Assembly (NCBI RefSeq): GCF_049959315.1
Contig: NZ_CP188201.1
Length of the DNA stretch: 64,000 nt
Source of the DNA: Serratia proteamaculans_D
GTDB lineage: Bacteria; Pseudomonadota; Gammaproteobacteria; Enterobacterales; Enterobacteriaceae
Strand: one strand, 5' to 3'
A model generated the notes under the pieces. It searched no databases and was not told where the DNA came from. It saw only the letters and a program-made list of their open reading frames with translations. Positions 17,641-25,065 of the stretch are shown in pieces. The first letter of the stretch is position 1. Every line of letters starts with the position of its first letter. The translations under genes were made by a program, and so were the position numbers.

Positions 17641-18384
17641 TTATTTAGGTTCGGTACCGAACCATTTTTTGTAGATTTCGTTATAGGTGCCGTTGTCGCG
17701 CAGCGTTTTCAGCGCGCCATTGACCTTCACGCGCAGCTCGTCACTGCCTTTCGGGAAGGCGATGCCGTATTGCTGAGCTTCCAGTGAATCACCGACGGTT
17801 TTGAACTTGCCTGCTCCGGCAGTCTTGATGAAGTACAGGATATTTGGCGTGTCGTGCAGCACTGCGTCGGCGCGCTTGGTGCCCAGTTCCATGTAGGCGT
17901 TATCGATGTTCGGGAACTGACGCAGGTCTTTGGTTTTGATGTGTTGTTTGGCGTAATCAACGGAACCGGTGCCGCTCTTCACCGCCACCACTTTACCGTT
18001 CAGATCGTCAATGCCCTTGATGCTGTTGTCGTTGGCATTCACCATCACCAGCAGGCCGCTTTTGTAGTAGCCGTCGGAGAATTCGATGGCTTTTTTACGT
18101 TCTTCGGTAATGGTGATGCCGGCCAGCGCCAGATCGATGTTTTTGGTTTGCAGTGCCGGGATAATGCCGCTGAAGTCCATTGGCTTCAGGGTGTAATCCA
18201 GTTTCAGTTCCTTGGCGATAGCGGCCCACAGGTCGATATCGAAGCCAACGTATTTATCGCCTTGTTTGAACTCAAAAGGCACGAATGCGGTGTCGGTGGC
18301 GACGACCAGTTTGTCTGCTGCGTGGGAGCTTACGGCAAAGGCCAGCGAAAGGGCGGCCAGGGAGACTTTAAAAATTGACTTCAT
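17641..18384 (-). CDS. glnH: Glutamine-binding periplasmic protein GlnH
   Basis: A 247-residue solute-binding protein (E. coli: 248). The Sec signal peptide MKSIFKVSLAALSLAFAVSSHA is cleaved before ADKLVVATDTAF. The ligand-binding blocks FVPFEFKQGDKYVGFDIDLW and FSGIIPALQTKNIDLALAGIT are typical of the polar-amino-acid family. The ATG at 18384 gives the canonical signal peptide; the longer frame from 18420 does not. It captures glutamine in the periplasm for GlnPQ. Its 350-bp upstream region carries a sigma-54 promoter and NtrC sites, so nitrogen control is expected. Confidence 0.96.
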   Translation of the reverse strand: MKSIFKVSLAALSLAFAVSSHAADKLVVATDTAFVPFEFKQGDKYVGFDIDLWAAIAKELKLDYTLKPMDFSGIIPALQTKNIDLALAGITITEERKKAIEFSDGYYKSGLLVMVNANDNSIKGIDDLNGKVVAVKSGTGSVDYAKQHIKTKDLRQFPNIDNAYMELGTKRADAVLHDTPNILYFIKTAGAGKFKTVGDSLEAQQYGIAFPKGSDELRVKVNGALKTLRDNGTYNEIYKKWFGTEPK

Positions 18385-18442
18385 GAGAGGAATTTCCTGT
18401 ACAGGTTGCGGATTACCCATTTTTTATATTGCAGTTGGTGCC

Positions 18443-18459
18443 ATGAAAGAATCGTGCCA
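18443..18459 (-). promoter_or_regulatory. Sigma-54 promoter of glnH (glnHp2-like)
   Basis: Reading the minus strand, TGGCACG-ATTC-TTTCA matches the -24/-12 consensus TGGCACG-n4-TTGCA with one deviation, T for G in the -12 element. From memory of the literature, E. coli glnHp2 has the same unusual TTTCAT element. It lies ~60-75 bp before the glnH start. Confidence 0.75.
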
Positions 18460-18530
18460 TGTTTTCAACTACTATAGAAACAAAGAGTTATGCTGTGATG
18501 TTATGTTTGAAGATCGAATTATTATTTTTG

Positions 18531-18580
18531 TGCACCAAGTTGAGGCCCCAAAATGGTGCTTTGGGTCGCCTGTTGGTGCA
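18531..18580. promoter_or_regulatory. Cluster of NtrC-binding sites upstream of glnH
   Basis: NtrC sites follow TGCACCA-n3-TGGTGCA. The region holds a half-site TGCACCA (18531-18537), a near-complete site GGCCCCA-AAA-TGGTGCT (18544-18560) and a half-site TGGTGCA (18574-18580). A further TGGTGCA is at 18688-18694. The cluster is ~75-130 bp upstream of the sigma-54 promoter, the usual enhancer distance, with an AT-rich stretch between that could be bent by IHF. Confidence 0.75.
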
Positions 18581-18732
18581 GGGGTCTATCATTAACCAAA
18601 TAATGGCGCTGAAACAACCGATAGTTAACCATTTCGCTTCAATACTGATAACTAACTCTAACTTTTGTGTCGCAAGGCTGTTGCATTTGGTGCAGGAGTG
18701 TTCAGTTTAGGCGGTTCCAGGTATCTATCTAC

Positions 18733-18999
18733 TTAACGCAGCTGGCTGTCTTTGCTGCCGCGGCGGTTATATAAGCTGCTCGCCGCCTGTTTTTTATCCA
18801 GCTCGGTTTGGCAGGCCAGACAATAGCGCACACCTTTCAGCGCTTGCCGACGGGCTAAAGGAATTTCTTCTCCGCATTCCTGGCAATAATGCTCGCTTTC
18901 ACCCCGGCCCAACGCCTGTCTGGCACGCTGTACCGCGTCATCTACGGTGGAGTCGATTTGATCCTGCACGGCGCCTTCCGCCGCCCATCCGCTTGCCAT
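18733..18999 (-). CDS. ybiI: DksA/TraR-type zinc-finger protein YbiI
   Basis: An 88-residue protein identical in length to E. coli YbiI. It starts MASGWAAEG and ends in NRRGSKDSQLR, the conserved tail. The C4 zinc finger is C-x2-C ... C-x2-C (CQEC and CLAC). The ATG at 18999 is chosen by homology over the extended frame to 19065. The family is related to DksA, but a role in transcription has not been established for YbiI. It lies between dps and glnH on the same strand, separated from dps by a terminator. Confidence 0.9.
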   Translation of the reverse strand: MASGWAAEGAVQDQIDSTVDDAVQRARQALGRGESEHYCQECGEEIPLARRQALKGVRYCLACQTELDKKQAASSLYNRRGSKDSQLR

Positions 19000-19077
19000 A
19001 GTCACCTCACTTTTGTGATGCTGCCCATTGCCTGTTTTATCTACTATGGGCGGTTTTTTGAGCAATTCAAGCTGTGT

Positions 19078-19114
19078 AAAAAGAAAAACAGGCCGGGGCG
19101 TAAGCCCGCAGCCT
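19078..19114 (-). terminator. Terminator after dps
   Basis: On the minus strand the stem AGGC-tgc-GGGC / GCCC-cg-GCCT (loop TTAC) is followed by GTTTTTCTTTTT. A second small hairpin CCCGC-GAT-GCGGG at 19122-19134 precedes it. Confidence 0.85.
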
Positions 19115-19158
19115 GCTGAGTCCCGCGATGCGGGCCGTTTTGATCGGTACTATCGGTT

Positions 19159-19662
19159 TTATTCGATGTTGGACTCGATAAACCACAGGAACTTGTCCAG
19201 ATCGCGGGATGCGGCGGTGAACATGTCCGCGGTATCTTCATCCGCCACTTCAGTGATGGCCTTGCGAATGTCATTGGTCACGGCACCGTAACGATCGGCC
19301 AGCGCTTTCAAATGTTCCTGCACGCTGTGGATATTGGTCGGATAGCTTTTCAGCGGGGTCTTGTCGTTGACAACCTGTACCGTACCCAAGGCGACGCCGC
19401 CCAACTGTACGATACGTTCAGCAAAAGTATCCTGATGATCGATGATGGCCGTACGGAACCCGTCCAGCATTTCATGCACGGCAATAAAGTTGGCGCCGCG
19501 CATGTTCCAGTGGGCCTGTTTGGTAATCAACGACAGGTCGATAAACTGGATAACCTGGCGGTTCAGGGCCTTGATGGCGTCCAGCTTGGTTTTTTCGTCC
19601 ATGTCATTGCGGGTGTAAAGCAGTTCAGAAGATTTCGTTTTCACCAGTTTAGCGGTACTCAT
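19159..19662 (-). CDS. dps: DNA protection during starvation protein Dps
   Basis: This 167-residue protein has the same length as E. coli Dps. It forms a dodecameric ferritin-like shell that binds DNA and oxidises and stores iron with peroxide. The ferroxidase ligands are visible in the block HWNMRGANFIAVHEMLDGF and in DHQDTFAERI (D/E ligands). The lysine-rich N-terminus MSTAKLVKTKSSE is the DNA-binding tail. An AGGAGA ribosome site precedes the start. The upstream promoter has features of a sigma-S promoter, in line with stationary-phase induction in relatives. Confidence 0.95.
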   Translation of the reverse strand: MSTAKLVKTKSSELLYTRNDMDEKTKLDAIKALNRQVIQFIDLSLITKQAHWNMRGANFIAVHEMLDGFRTAIIDHQDTFAERIVQLGGVALGTVQVVNDKTPLKSYPTNIHSVQEHLKALADRYGAVTNDIRKAITEVADEDTADMFTAASRDLDKFLWFIESNIE

Positions 19663-19710
19663 ATCAGATCTCCTCTTGTTGTGGCGTAGTCCTATTTTGG
19701 TACGGGATTA

Positions 19711-19716
19711 ATTATA
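19711..19716 (-). promoter_or_regulatory. Probable dps promoter -10 element (sigma-S type)
   Basis: On the minus strand ATTGCTATAATTA contains a perfect TATAAT preceded by C at -13 and TG at -15/-14. No good -35 hexamer is seen 17 bp upstream. An extended -10 with -13C and a poor -35 is typical of sigma-S promoters. It lies ~50 bp before the dps ATG. Confidence 0.55.
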
Positions 19717-19739
19717 GCAATGATATGAATTTTTTCAGG

Positions 19740-19984
19740 CCGAAAATGGCTATCGGATAAATAGGGAGTAACGAATTGATAATGAGGGATAATAAGGGTA
19801 GATTAACGCGTGTGAATTTTATTTTAATTTAACGTATTGATTTTATTGTTTTTATTAATGGTTGTTTGCGGGTGTAATAATTTATAAATGCAATTTATCA
19901 CTCTGTTTACTTTTATTTTATTCGGATGAATCTGTTTTTGAAATTTAAACCCCAGTGTTGCCGTTATCAATAGAGCGACGAGAA
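19740..19984. other. AT-rich spacer between dps and the YhcH-family gene
   Basis: About 245 bp of very AT-rich DNA (especially 19810-19925) with no credible gene. It lies upstream of the dps promoter and may hold nucleoid-protein (IHF/H-NS/Fis) sites. No exact consensus site was confirmed. Confidence 0.5.
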
Positions 19985-20005
19985 AGCCGGCCATCTCGAC
20001 CGGCT
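19985..20005 (-). terminator. Probable terminator after the YhcH-family gene
   Basis: The stem AGCCGG / CCGGCT with a 9-nt loop begins 6 bp after the stop and on the minus strand is followed by TTCTCG. The T-run is short, so this is a moderate candidate. Confidence 0.5.
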
Positions 20006-20011
20006 CGCCGG

Positions 20012-20479
20012 TCACAGCAACAGGGTGTAATGCATTTTAACCACCGCTTTTTTGATCAGCATCGGTGCACTCAACTGGCATCCGACCTGATGTGGTTCAT
20101 GAGGGAAAAATATGGCATACATGCCGGGGAACATCGTCAGCGTCTGACGATGACGGATGATGTCCAACAGTTGCAGATCGCGGGCTTCGTCATAGGGTAA
20201 TTCGCTTTGCCAGTCACCCAGCATGCCGTAATCAATTCGTTCTTCGCCGCTGATCAACAGGTGTATTTCGGCATATTCCTGATGCAGCTTTGCGCGCCGG
20301 GTTTCCGTCGGTCCGGTGGTTAGCGTCATCACTTCCATAAAGATCTTTTCACCGTCAATCTCATGCCGCCCCACTGCCAGCTCGGGCAGATCGTATTGAC
20401 GAAGGGCGGTGAGGGTTTCATTCAGTATCGGTGACAGCCCACGGCCGTAGCGTGGGTTAAACAGAGTGTTATAGATCAC
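20012..20479 (-). CDS. YhcH/YjgK/YiaL family protein (DUF386)
   Basis: A 155-residue cupin-type protein of the YhcH/EbgC family. It starts VIYNTLFNP and contains the metal-binding-type blocks RRAKLHQEYAEIHLLISGEE and MYAIFFPHEPHQVG, with histidines and glutamates expected to line the beta-barrel. The GTG at 20479 is the start: GGAG lies 7 bp upstream, and homologues begin at this point, whereas the frame extension to 20605 shows no homology. Family members act with sugar (for example sialic acid or beta-galactoside) catabolic operons, possibly as anomerases. No such operon adjoins here, so the substrate is unknown. Confidence 0.82.
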   Translation of the reverse strand: MIYNTLFNPRYGRGLSPILNETLTALRQYDLPELAVGRHEIDGEKIFMEVMTLTTGPTETRRAKLHQEYAEIHLLISGEERIDYGMLGDWQSELPYDEARDLQLLDIIRHRQTLTMFPGMYAIFFPHEPHQVGCQLSAPMLIKKAVVKMHYTLLL

Positions 20480-20624
20480 TTTAATTCTCCATGTGTTGAA
20501 CCCTGCCGGGTTCGGTTCCATAAAACCTGGGGGATATTGCGCGGAAAAGTATGCCCGTTTGCCAGTGTGAAAACAGTTAACCCGCCTGCATTCCGCTTTT
20601 GGCAAATGCAGGCGAAGCCGATCC

Positions 20625-21512
20625 TCAGGACAACTTTTCGATTTGTGGTTTTGGCCTGATGGTCAGGGTGGCGCCCATGGAGGCTGCAATGATCGCTGCC
20701 AGTGCCAGCCATTGCACCGTTGTCAGGTGCTCATTAAGGAACAACATGCCGGACAGCGCCGCCAGTGCCGGCTCCAGGCTCATCAGGGTGCCGAAGGTGC
20801 GCGCCGGAATTTTCGGCAGTGCGATAATTTCCAGGGAATAGGGTAGCGCCGTAGACAAAATGGCTACTGCCAGTGCTATGGGCAGGATGTCGATATTCAG
20901 CAGCGCGCTGCCGGTTTGCCAGGCACCAATCGGGCAGAACACCACGGCGGCGATCAGCGAACCGACCGCCACGGTGCCGGGGCCGTGGTCACCCCCTGCT
21001 TTTTGCCCGCAGATAATATAGACCGCCCAGCAGGCACCGGCACCCAACGCACAGGCTGCACCCACGGGATCGATACTGCCCATGTCATGACCCAAGGGTA
21101 ACAGGAACCATAATCCGGCAATCGCCAATGCGACCCATAGAAAGTCGATCGGGCGGCGTGACGAGAACATGGCGACCGCCAGTGGCCCGGTGAATTCCAG
21201 GGCGACGGCGATGCCCAGCGGCAGGGTGCGCAGAGAAAGATAGAACAGGTAATTCATCGCGCCCAGCGCCAGACCGTAGATAAATAGTGGCAGACGGCTG
21301 CCGGCGGGGAAACGCATGCGCCATGGGCGGAAGATAATAAACAGGATCAGCGTGCCGATACTCAGGCGCAGCGTGGTGATGCCTTCAGCACCGACCAGCG
21401 GGAACAGGCTTTTGGCCAGCGAGGCGCCGGTTTGAATCGACACCATGGCAATAATTAATAAACAGATAGGCACCAGCGTGGAAGACGCTTTAGCGGTTGC
21501 AGACGAGGACAT
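20625..21512 (-). CDS. rhtA: Threonine/homoserine exporter RhtA
   Basis: A 295-residue EamA-type inner-membrane exporter with about ten helices in two repeats, matching E. coli RhtA (YbiF) in length and context (dps-rhtA-ompX). Recognisable blocks include SIQTGASLAKSLFPLVG near the N-terminus and LPYSLEIIALPKIPARTFG in the second repeat. It exports threonine, homoserine and related amino acids. It is divergent from ompX with ~400 bp between them. Confidence 0.92.
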   Translation of the reverse strand: MSSSATAKASSTLVPICLLIIAMVSIQTGASLAKSLFPLVGAEGITTLRLSIGTLILFIIFRPWRMRFPAGSRLPLFIYGLALGAMNYLFYLSLRTLPLGIAVALEFTGPLAVAMFSSRRPIDFLWVALAIAGLWFLLPLGHDMGSIDPVGAACALGAGACWAVYIICGQKAGGDHGPGTVAVGSLIAAVVFCPIGAWQTGSALLNIDILPIALAVAILSTALPYSLEIIALPKIPARTFGTLMSLEPALAALSGMLFLNEHLTTVQWLALAAIIAASMGATLTIRPKPQIEKLS

Positions 21513-21910
21513 CCTTAAGAGCCTTTTATGGGGTTCCCACTACCTGGGAAGACCGTCGAAATTCGGATGATGGCAGTGTAAATGAAATGAGGTAAATGTG
21601 TCTGAGAAAAGCGTTCGCAACGGAGAAAAGCGCCAGATTTAGCACGGCCGGCTGGGTTTTATGCTCAAAAAGTGCGCTTTTTTTAAGAATCATCTGGATT
21701 TTAAATAGGTGATTATTGTCACAGAAACGCGTAGAATACGGCTCGAAAATAGAGCGAAAAGAAGAAGATACACTGTTCTTGAAATCTAATGTTACACGAT
21801 ATAAAGCATTAGACACTCATTTTAAGGCAGAGTTTCACGCTAATTTTTGTTATATTTTCAATGCATGAACAAATGGATTTACTTAAAAATATAACGCGTT
21901 TGAGGTGGTT
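21513..21910. other. rhtA-ompX intergenic region
   Basis: Nearly 400 bp between divergent starts, AT-rich toward ompX. The 96-residue minus-strand frame at 21526-21816 has no recognisable motif and covers the promoter area, so I do not call it. ompX is translated from the ATG at 21911 behind GAGGTGG. No clear binding site for a known regulator was found. Confidence 0.5.
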
Positions 21911-22429
21911 ATGAAAAAAATTGCATGTCTTTCCGCAGTAGCAGCCTGTGTATTAGCAGTAACCGCAGGTACCGCATTCGCTGGCCAGAGCACCGTATCC
22001 GCAGGCTATGCGCAGGGTGATCTCCAAGGCGTTGCCAACAAAGCCGACGGTTTCAACCTGAAGTACCGTTACGAGTTCGACAACAACCCACTGGGTGTGA
22101 TCGGTTCCTTTACCCACGTGGAAAAGAACGGTTCTGAGAACGGTTACTACGGTAAATCTCAGTACAACTCTATCACTGCCGGTCCAGCTTACCGCTTCAA
22201 CGACTGGGCAAGCATCTACGGTGTGATCGGTGTTGGCTACGGCAAAAACATCGACAATGCTCAGAACGGTACCGACCGTAACGGCAACAGCGACTACGGC
22301 TTCACCTACGGTGCTGGCCTGCAGTTCAACCCAATCCAGGACGTAGCTCTGGATGTGGGTTACGAGCAGAGCCGTATCCGCAGCGTTGACGTTGGCATCT
22401 GGAGCGTTGGCGTAGGCTACCGTTTCTAA
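21911..22429 (+). CDS. ompX: Outer-membrane protein OmpX
   Basis: A 172-residue small beta-barrel. The signal peptide is MKKIACLSAVAACVLAVTAG.. cleaved after TAFA, before GQSTVSAGYAQ. The eight-stranded barrel has alternating aromatic/hydrophobic strands, and the protein ends in VGVGYRF, with the terminal phenylalanine needed for BAM assembly. OmpX of the Ail/Lom family is linked with adhesion, serum survival and envelope stress. Strong codon bias and a good ribosome site indicate high expression. Confidence 0.95.
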   Translation: MKKIACLSAVAACVLAVTAGTAFAGQSTVSAGYAQGDLQGVANKADGFNLKYRYEFDNNPLGVIGSFTHVEKNGSENGYYGKSQYNSITAGPAYRFNDWASIYGVIGVGYGKNIDNAQNGTDRNGNSDYGFTYGAGLQFNPIQDVALDVGYEQSRIRSVDVGIWSVGVGYRF

Positions 22430-22482
22430 GATTTCTCCACGCCTACGGGTGTGAGCGTGTGGCGCAGTTGGCCGCATCAGAT

Positions 22483-22512
22483 AAAAATCCGCCCTCGGGC
22501 GGATTTTTTTTG
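22483..22512 (+). terminator. Terminator after ompX
   Basis: The stem AAAATCCGCCC / GGGCGGATTTT with a very tight loop is followed by a run of T (GGATTTTTTTTGCC). Strong intrinsic terminator; the A-run on the other side would also serve the convergent nitrilase gene. Confidence 0.9.
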
Positions 22513-22533
22513 CCTGTCATTCGGCGCGGGTGA

Positions 22534-23517
22534 CTACTTGCCCAGTTTTTGCGCCGGCTCTGACGAAAAGCGTGCGCTGCGGGCATCCCGCTCGTAGCCC
22601 TGTGGCTGGGTGAGAATACCGTACAGCGCCGGCCGACGGCCGTGGATCCAGCGGCGCCCGGTACTGAGCGGGATCAGTGACAGATCCAGTTCGGCCGTGA
22701 CCATCCGATCTTCTGCCGCCCAGGTTTCCGCCAAAATACGGCCATAGGGGTCGAGGATCATCGCATTGCCGGTGCGAACTTCGTCGTCATCGCGGCCCAC
22801 ACCATTGCTGAACAGAACAAACAGGCCATTGTCATGAGCGCGAGCCGGTAGCCAGCGCAGTAGCCAGCCGCGACCATGCTCGCCCCGAAACGCCGCTTCT
22901 ATCGCCGCCGGATTTGTCTGCCGCTGTTGCCAGATTTCCAGCGGGATTGGCTTCATTCCGTGCGGGCTGCGGGAATGGGTGCCGCCCGTTTGATGCGGAG
23001 CCAGCAGGACTTCTGCCCCCAGCAAAGCGGTCGCCCGCACGTTCTCCACCAGGTTATTGTCCCAGCAGATCAACACTCCCATCCTGACCCCCCATGGGGT
23101 GTCAAAGACAGTAAAACTGTCGCCGCTGGCTATCGCCGGGTGTTCAAAGGCGTGCAGTTTTCGGTGGACGTGAAGCTTGCCATCGGGCAGGCAAACCGCG
23201 TAGGCATTGTAATATTTACCGTCTTCACCCTGTTCGATAAGCCCGACACCGATAGCCATGTTATAGCGCTCCGCCAGCGGACGAATGCGCGCCAGCGAAG
23301 GGCTGGTGGCAATAGGCTCCGCCAATGCGCCAATTTCGCCGGCGCTGAGGTGTCGCACGTGCCAATAGCCGGTAATGCACATTTCCGGGAAGGTCAGCAC
23401 CTGGATTTTTTCGGCGGCGGCGCGAGCGATAAAGTCCTCGATCACCGACAGGTTGTAATTTTTATCGTTGGCGCGATGCTGGAATTGCACCGTCGCGGCG
23501 CGCAGAGAGTTTGTCAT
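22534..23517 (-). CDS. Nitrilase / carbon-nitrogen hydrolase family protein
   Basis: A 327-residue CN hydrolase. The catalytic triad is visible: E45 (LTFPEMC), K120 (HRKLHAFE) and C151 (GVLICWDNN). Family members hydrolyse nitriles, amides or N-carbamoyl compounds. The ~200-residue core followed by a C-terminal extension fits an amidase or nitrilase, but the substrate cannot be read. AAGGTAA precedes the ATG. It is divergent from a LysR-family gene and shares a 90-bp control region with a strong inverted repeat, so control by that regulator is inferred. Confidence 0.85.
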   Translation of the reverse strand: MTNSLRAATVQFQHRANDKNYNLSVIEDFIARAAAEKIQVLTFPEMCITGYWHVRHLSAGEIGALAEPIATSPSLARIRPLAERYNMAIGVGLIEQGEDGKYYNAYAVCLPDGKLHVHRKLHAFEHPAIASGDSFTVFDTPWGVRMGVLICWDNNLVENVRATALLGAEVLLAPHQTGGTHSRSPHGMKPIPLEIWQQRQTNPAAIEAAFRGEHGRGWLLRWLPARAHDNGLFVLFSNGVGRDDDEVRTGNAMILDPYGRILAETWAAEDRMVTAELDLSLIPLSTGRRWIHGRRPALYGILTQPQGYERDARSARFSSEPAQKLGK

Positions 23518-23561
23518 AGGATTACCTTTGGTCGTTGTCTGGCGTTGATTACAGCAAAGCT

Positions 23562-23582
23562 ATTGATTACTGTATAATCAAT
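23562..23582. promoter_or_regulatory. Perfect inverted repeat, candidate LysR operator
   Basis: ATTGATTA-n5-TAATCAAT, perfect 8-bp arms, lies between the divergent nitrilase and LysR genes. It overlaps a TATAAT hexamer (23573-23578) that can serve as the -10 of the lysR gene, which would give autorepression together with control of the nitrilase gene. Confidence 0.6.
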
Positions 23583-23610
23583 TAAATTCTTAATTTGATA
23601 ACCAAACGGA

Positions 23611-24489
23611 ATGGATATTCGACAACTGCGCGCCTTTGTGGTGCTGGCCGAACAGGGTAATTATCGCCTGGCGGCAGAACGGCTGTGTATTACCCAGCCG
23701 GCGCTGAGCAAACAGATCCAGGCGCTGGAAGCATTGCTGGGTGCCCGGCTATTTAACCGTGGTCGTCAGGGGGCGCAGCTCACCGCCAGCGGACAACGGC
23801 TCTATCCCGAGGCGCAGGTGCTGGTCGGTCAGCATGTGCAGTTTCAACAGCGTGCTTTGAGGATTGTGCAAGGCGAAGCGGGGCGGTTGGCGATCGGGTT
23901 CGGGCTGTCCAGTTTCCACCTGGCACCGCAACTGGTTGCTGCCTTCCGCCAGCGTTTTCCTGAGGTTGCCGTGGGGTTGGAGGACTTACCTTCAGAGCGG
24001 CAGTATCATCTGTTGTTGCAAGGAGAGTTGCAGGTGGGGTTCGTGCGCCTGCCGGTCAGCACGCCGTTGCGAGCTACCGCATTGCTGAGCGATCGGTTGG
24101 TGCTGGCGGCACCCGCTGCGTTGGCGCTGAAGGCGGAAACGATCATTGGGCAATTCAACACCCTGCCGCTGTTGCAACTGACGCCAAAACGCGGACGCGG
24201 TCTGAGCGAACAGTCGCTGCGTTTTATTGCTGCCCATCAACTGACGCCCAACGTGGTGCAGCAGGCGGGGGATATCCAGACGTTGTTGGCGCTGGTTGCC
24301 GCCGGCATTGGGGTTGCCCTGTTGCCGCACAGCGTCAGCCATATTATTCCGGTGGGTATCGATATTCTGCCGCTGAGTGGGGAACAGACCGAGTGGCAGG
24401 TCGGCATTGCCTGGAACCCGCAGCAGGCTGATGCGCTGCGGGATAATTTCATTCAAGTTGCTCAGGCCACGGCAACGGCGAGTTTATAG
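23611..24489 (+). CDS. LysR-family transcriptional regulator
   Basis: A 292-residue LTTR. The winged helix-turn-helix is at residues 1-60 (MDIRQLRAFVVLAEQGNYRL, TQPALSKQIQALEALLGARLF). The C-terminal periplasmic-binding-like effector domain covers ~90-290. The divergent nitrilase gene is the likely target, and the effector would be a substrate of that pathway. Its last 6 bp overlap the convergent acetyltransferase gene. Confidence 0.88.
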   Translation: MDIRQLRAFVVLAEQGNYRLAAERLCITQPALSKQIQALEALLGARLFNRGRQGAQLTASGQRLYPEAQVLVGQHVQFQQRALRIVQGEAGRLAIGFGLSSFHLAPQLVAAFRQRFPEVAVGLEDLPSERQYHLLLQGELQVGFVRLPVSTPLRATALLSDRLVLAAPAALALKAETIIGQFNTLPLLQLTPKRGRGLSEQSLRFIAAHQLTPNVVQQAGDIQTLLALVAAGIGVALLPHSVSHIIPVGIDILPLSGEQTEWQVGIAWNPQQADALRDNFIQVAQATATASL

Positions 24490-25014
24490 CGGGCAGTGCA
24501 TCACCAGTATTGGGCTTTGATGGTACTCGCTGCGGTGGCTTTCACTAAAACCGACCTTCTTCGCCAGTGCCACGGAAGCTTGGTTCTCCGGTGAAATAAT
24601 ACAGACCGCCTTATCGCCCGGTAAATGGTCTTTTCCCCAGGCCAGGGCTGCACGCAACGCTTCTGTCGCATAACCTTTACCCTGCGCCGATGTCACTAGC
24701 GTCCAGCCCATCTCCGGGGCGTCGAGCGCCGGGGTGATATGCCGCTGGAAGTCAGAAAAGCCGATGCCGCCGAGGTAAGCGCCGCTGACTTTATCGCGTA
24801 CCGCCCAGTAGCCATAACCTAATAGCGCCCAATGACCGACGTAGCGCATCAGCCGACCCCAGGAGTCTTCCCGATCTCTAGGCGTGCCGCCGATATAGCG
24901 TACCACTTGAGGATCGGCCCACATGGCGGCCAGGGCGTCAAAATCGTCCAGCGTATGGGCATCCAGGCGTAAACGTGCGGTAAGCAACTGCGGTGCGGCG
25001 GTAATAAGGGACAT
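24484..25014 (-). CDS. GNAT-family N-acetyltransferase (RimJ/RimL type)
   Basis: A 176-residue acetyltransferase of the RimJ/RimL-like GNAT subgroup. It has the N-terminal block LLTARLRLDAHTLDDF and the acetyl-CoA loop in TSAQGKGYATEALRAALAW (Q/R-x-x-G-x-A/G). The ATG at 25014 follows AGGA by 8 bp and is preferred to the GTG at 25029. The acceptor (protein N-terminus, small molecule or antibiotic) is unknown. Confidence 0.85.
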   Translation of the reverse strand: MSLITAAPQLLTARLRLDAHTLDDFDALAAMWADPQVVRYIGGTPRDREDSWGRLMRYVGHWALLGYGYWAVRDKVSGAYLGGIGFSDFQRHITPALDAPEMGWTLVTSAQGKGYATEALRAALAWGKDHLPGDKAVCIISPENQASVALAKKVGFSESHRSEYHQSPILVMHCPL

Positions 25015-25065
25015 TATTTTTTCCTGCACAGAGCCAAAGGCGGTCTGTGCAGTATGCCAGAGAAA

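Noticed and set aside
19770..19795. Fur-box-like GATAATGA...ATAAT near dps
   Set aside because: Only about 11 of 19 positions fit the Fur consensus; not better than expected in AT-rich DNA.
21526..21816. 96-residue minus-strand frame between rhtA and ompX
   Set aside because: No recognisable domain, unlikely composition, and it lies across the promoter of two divergent genes.
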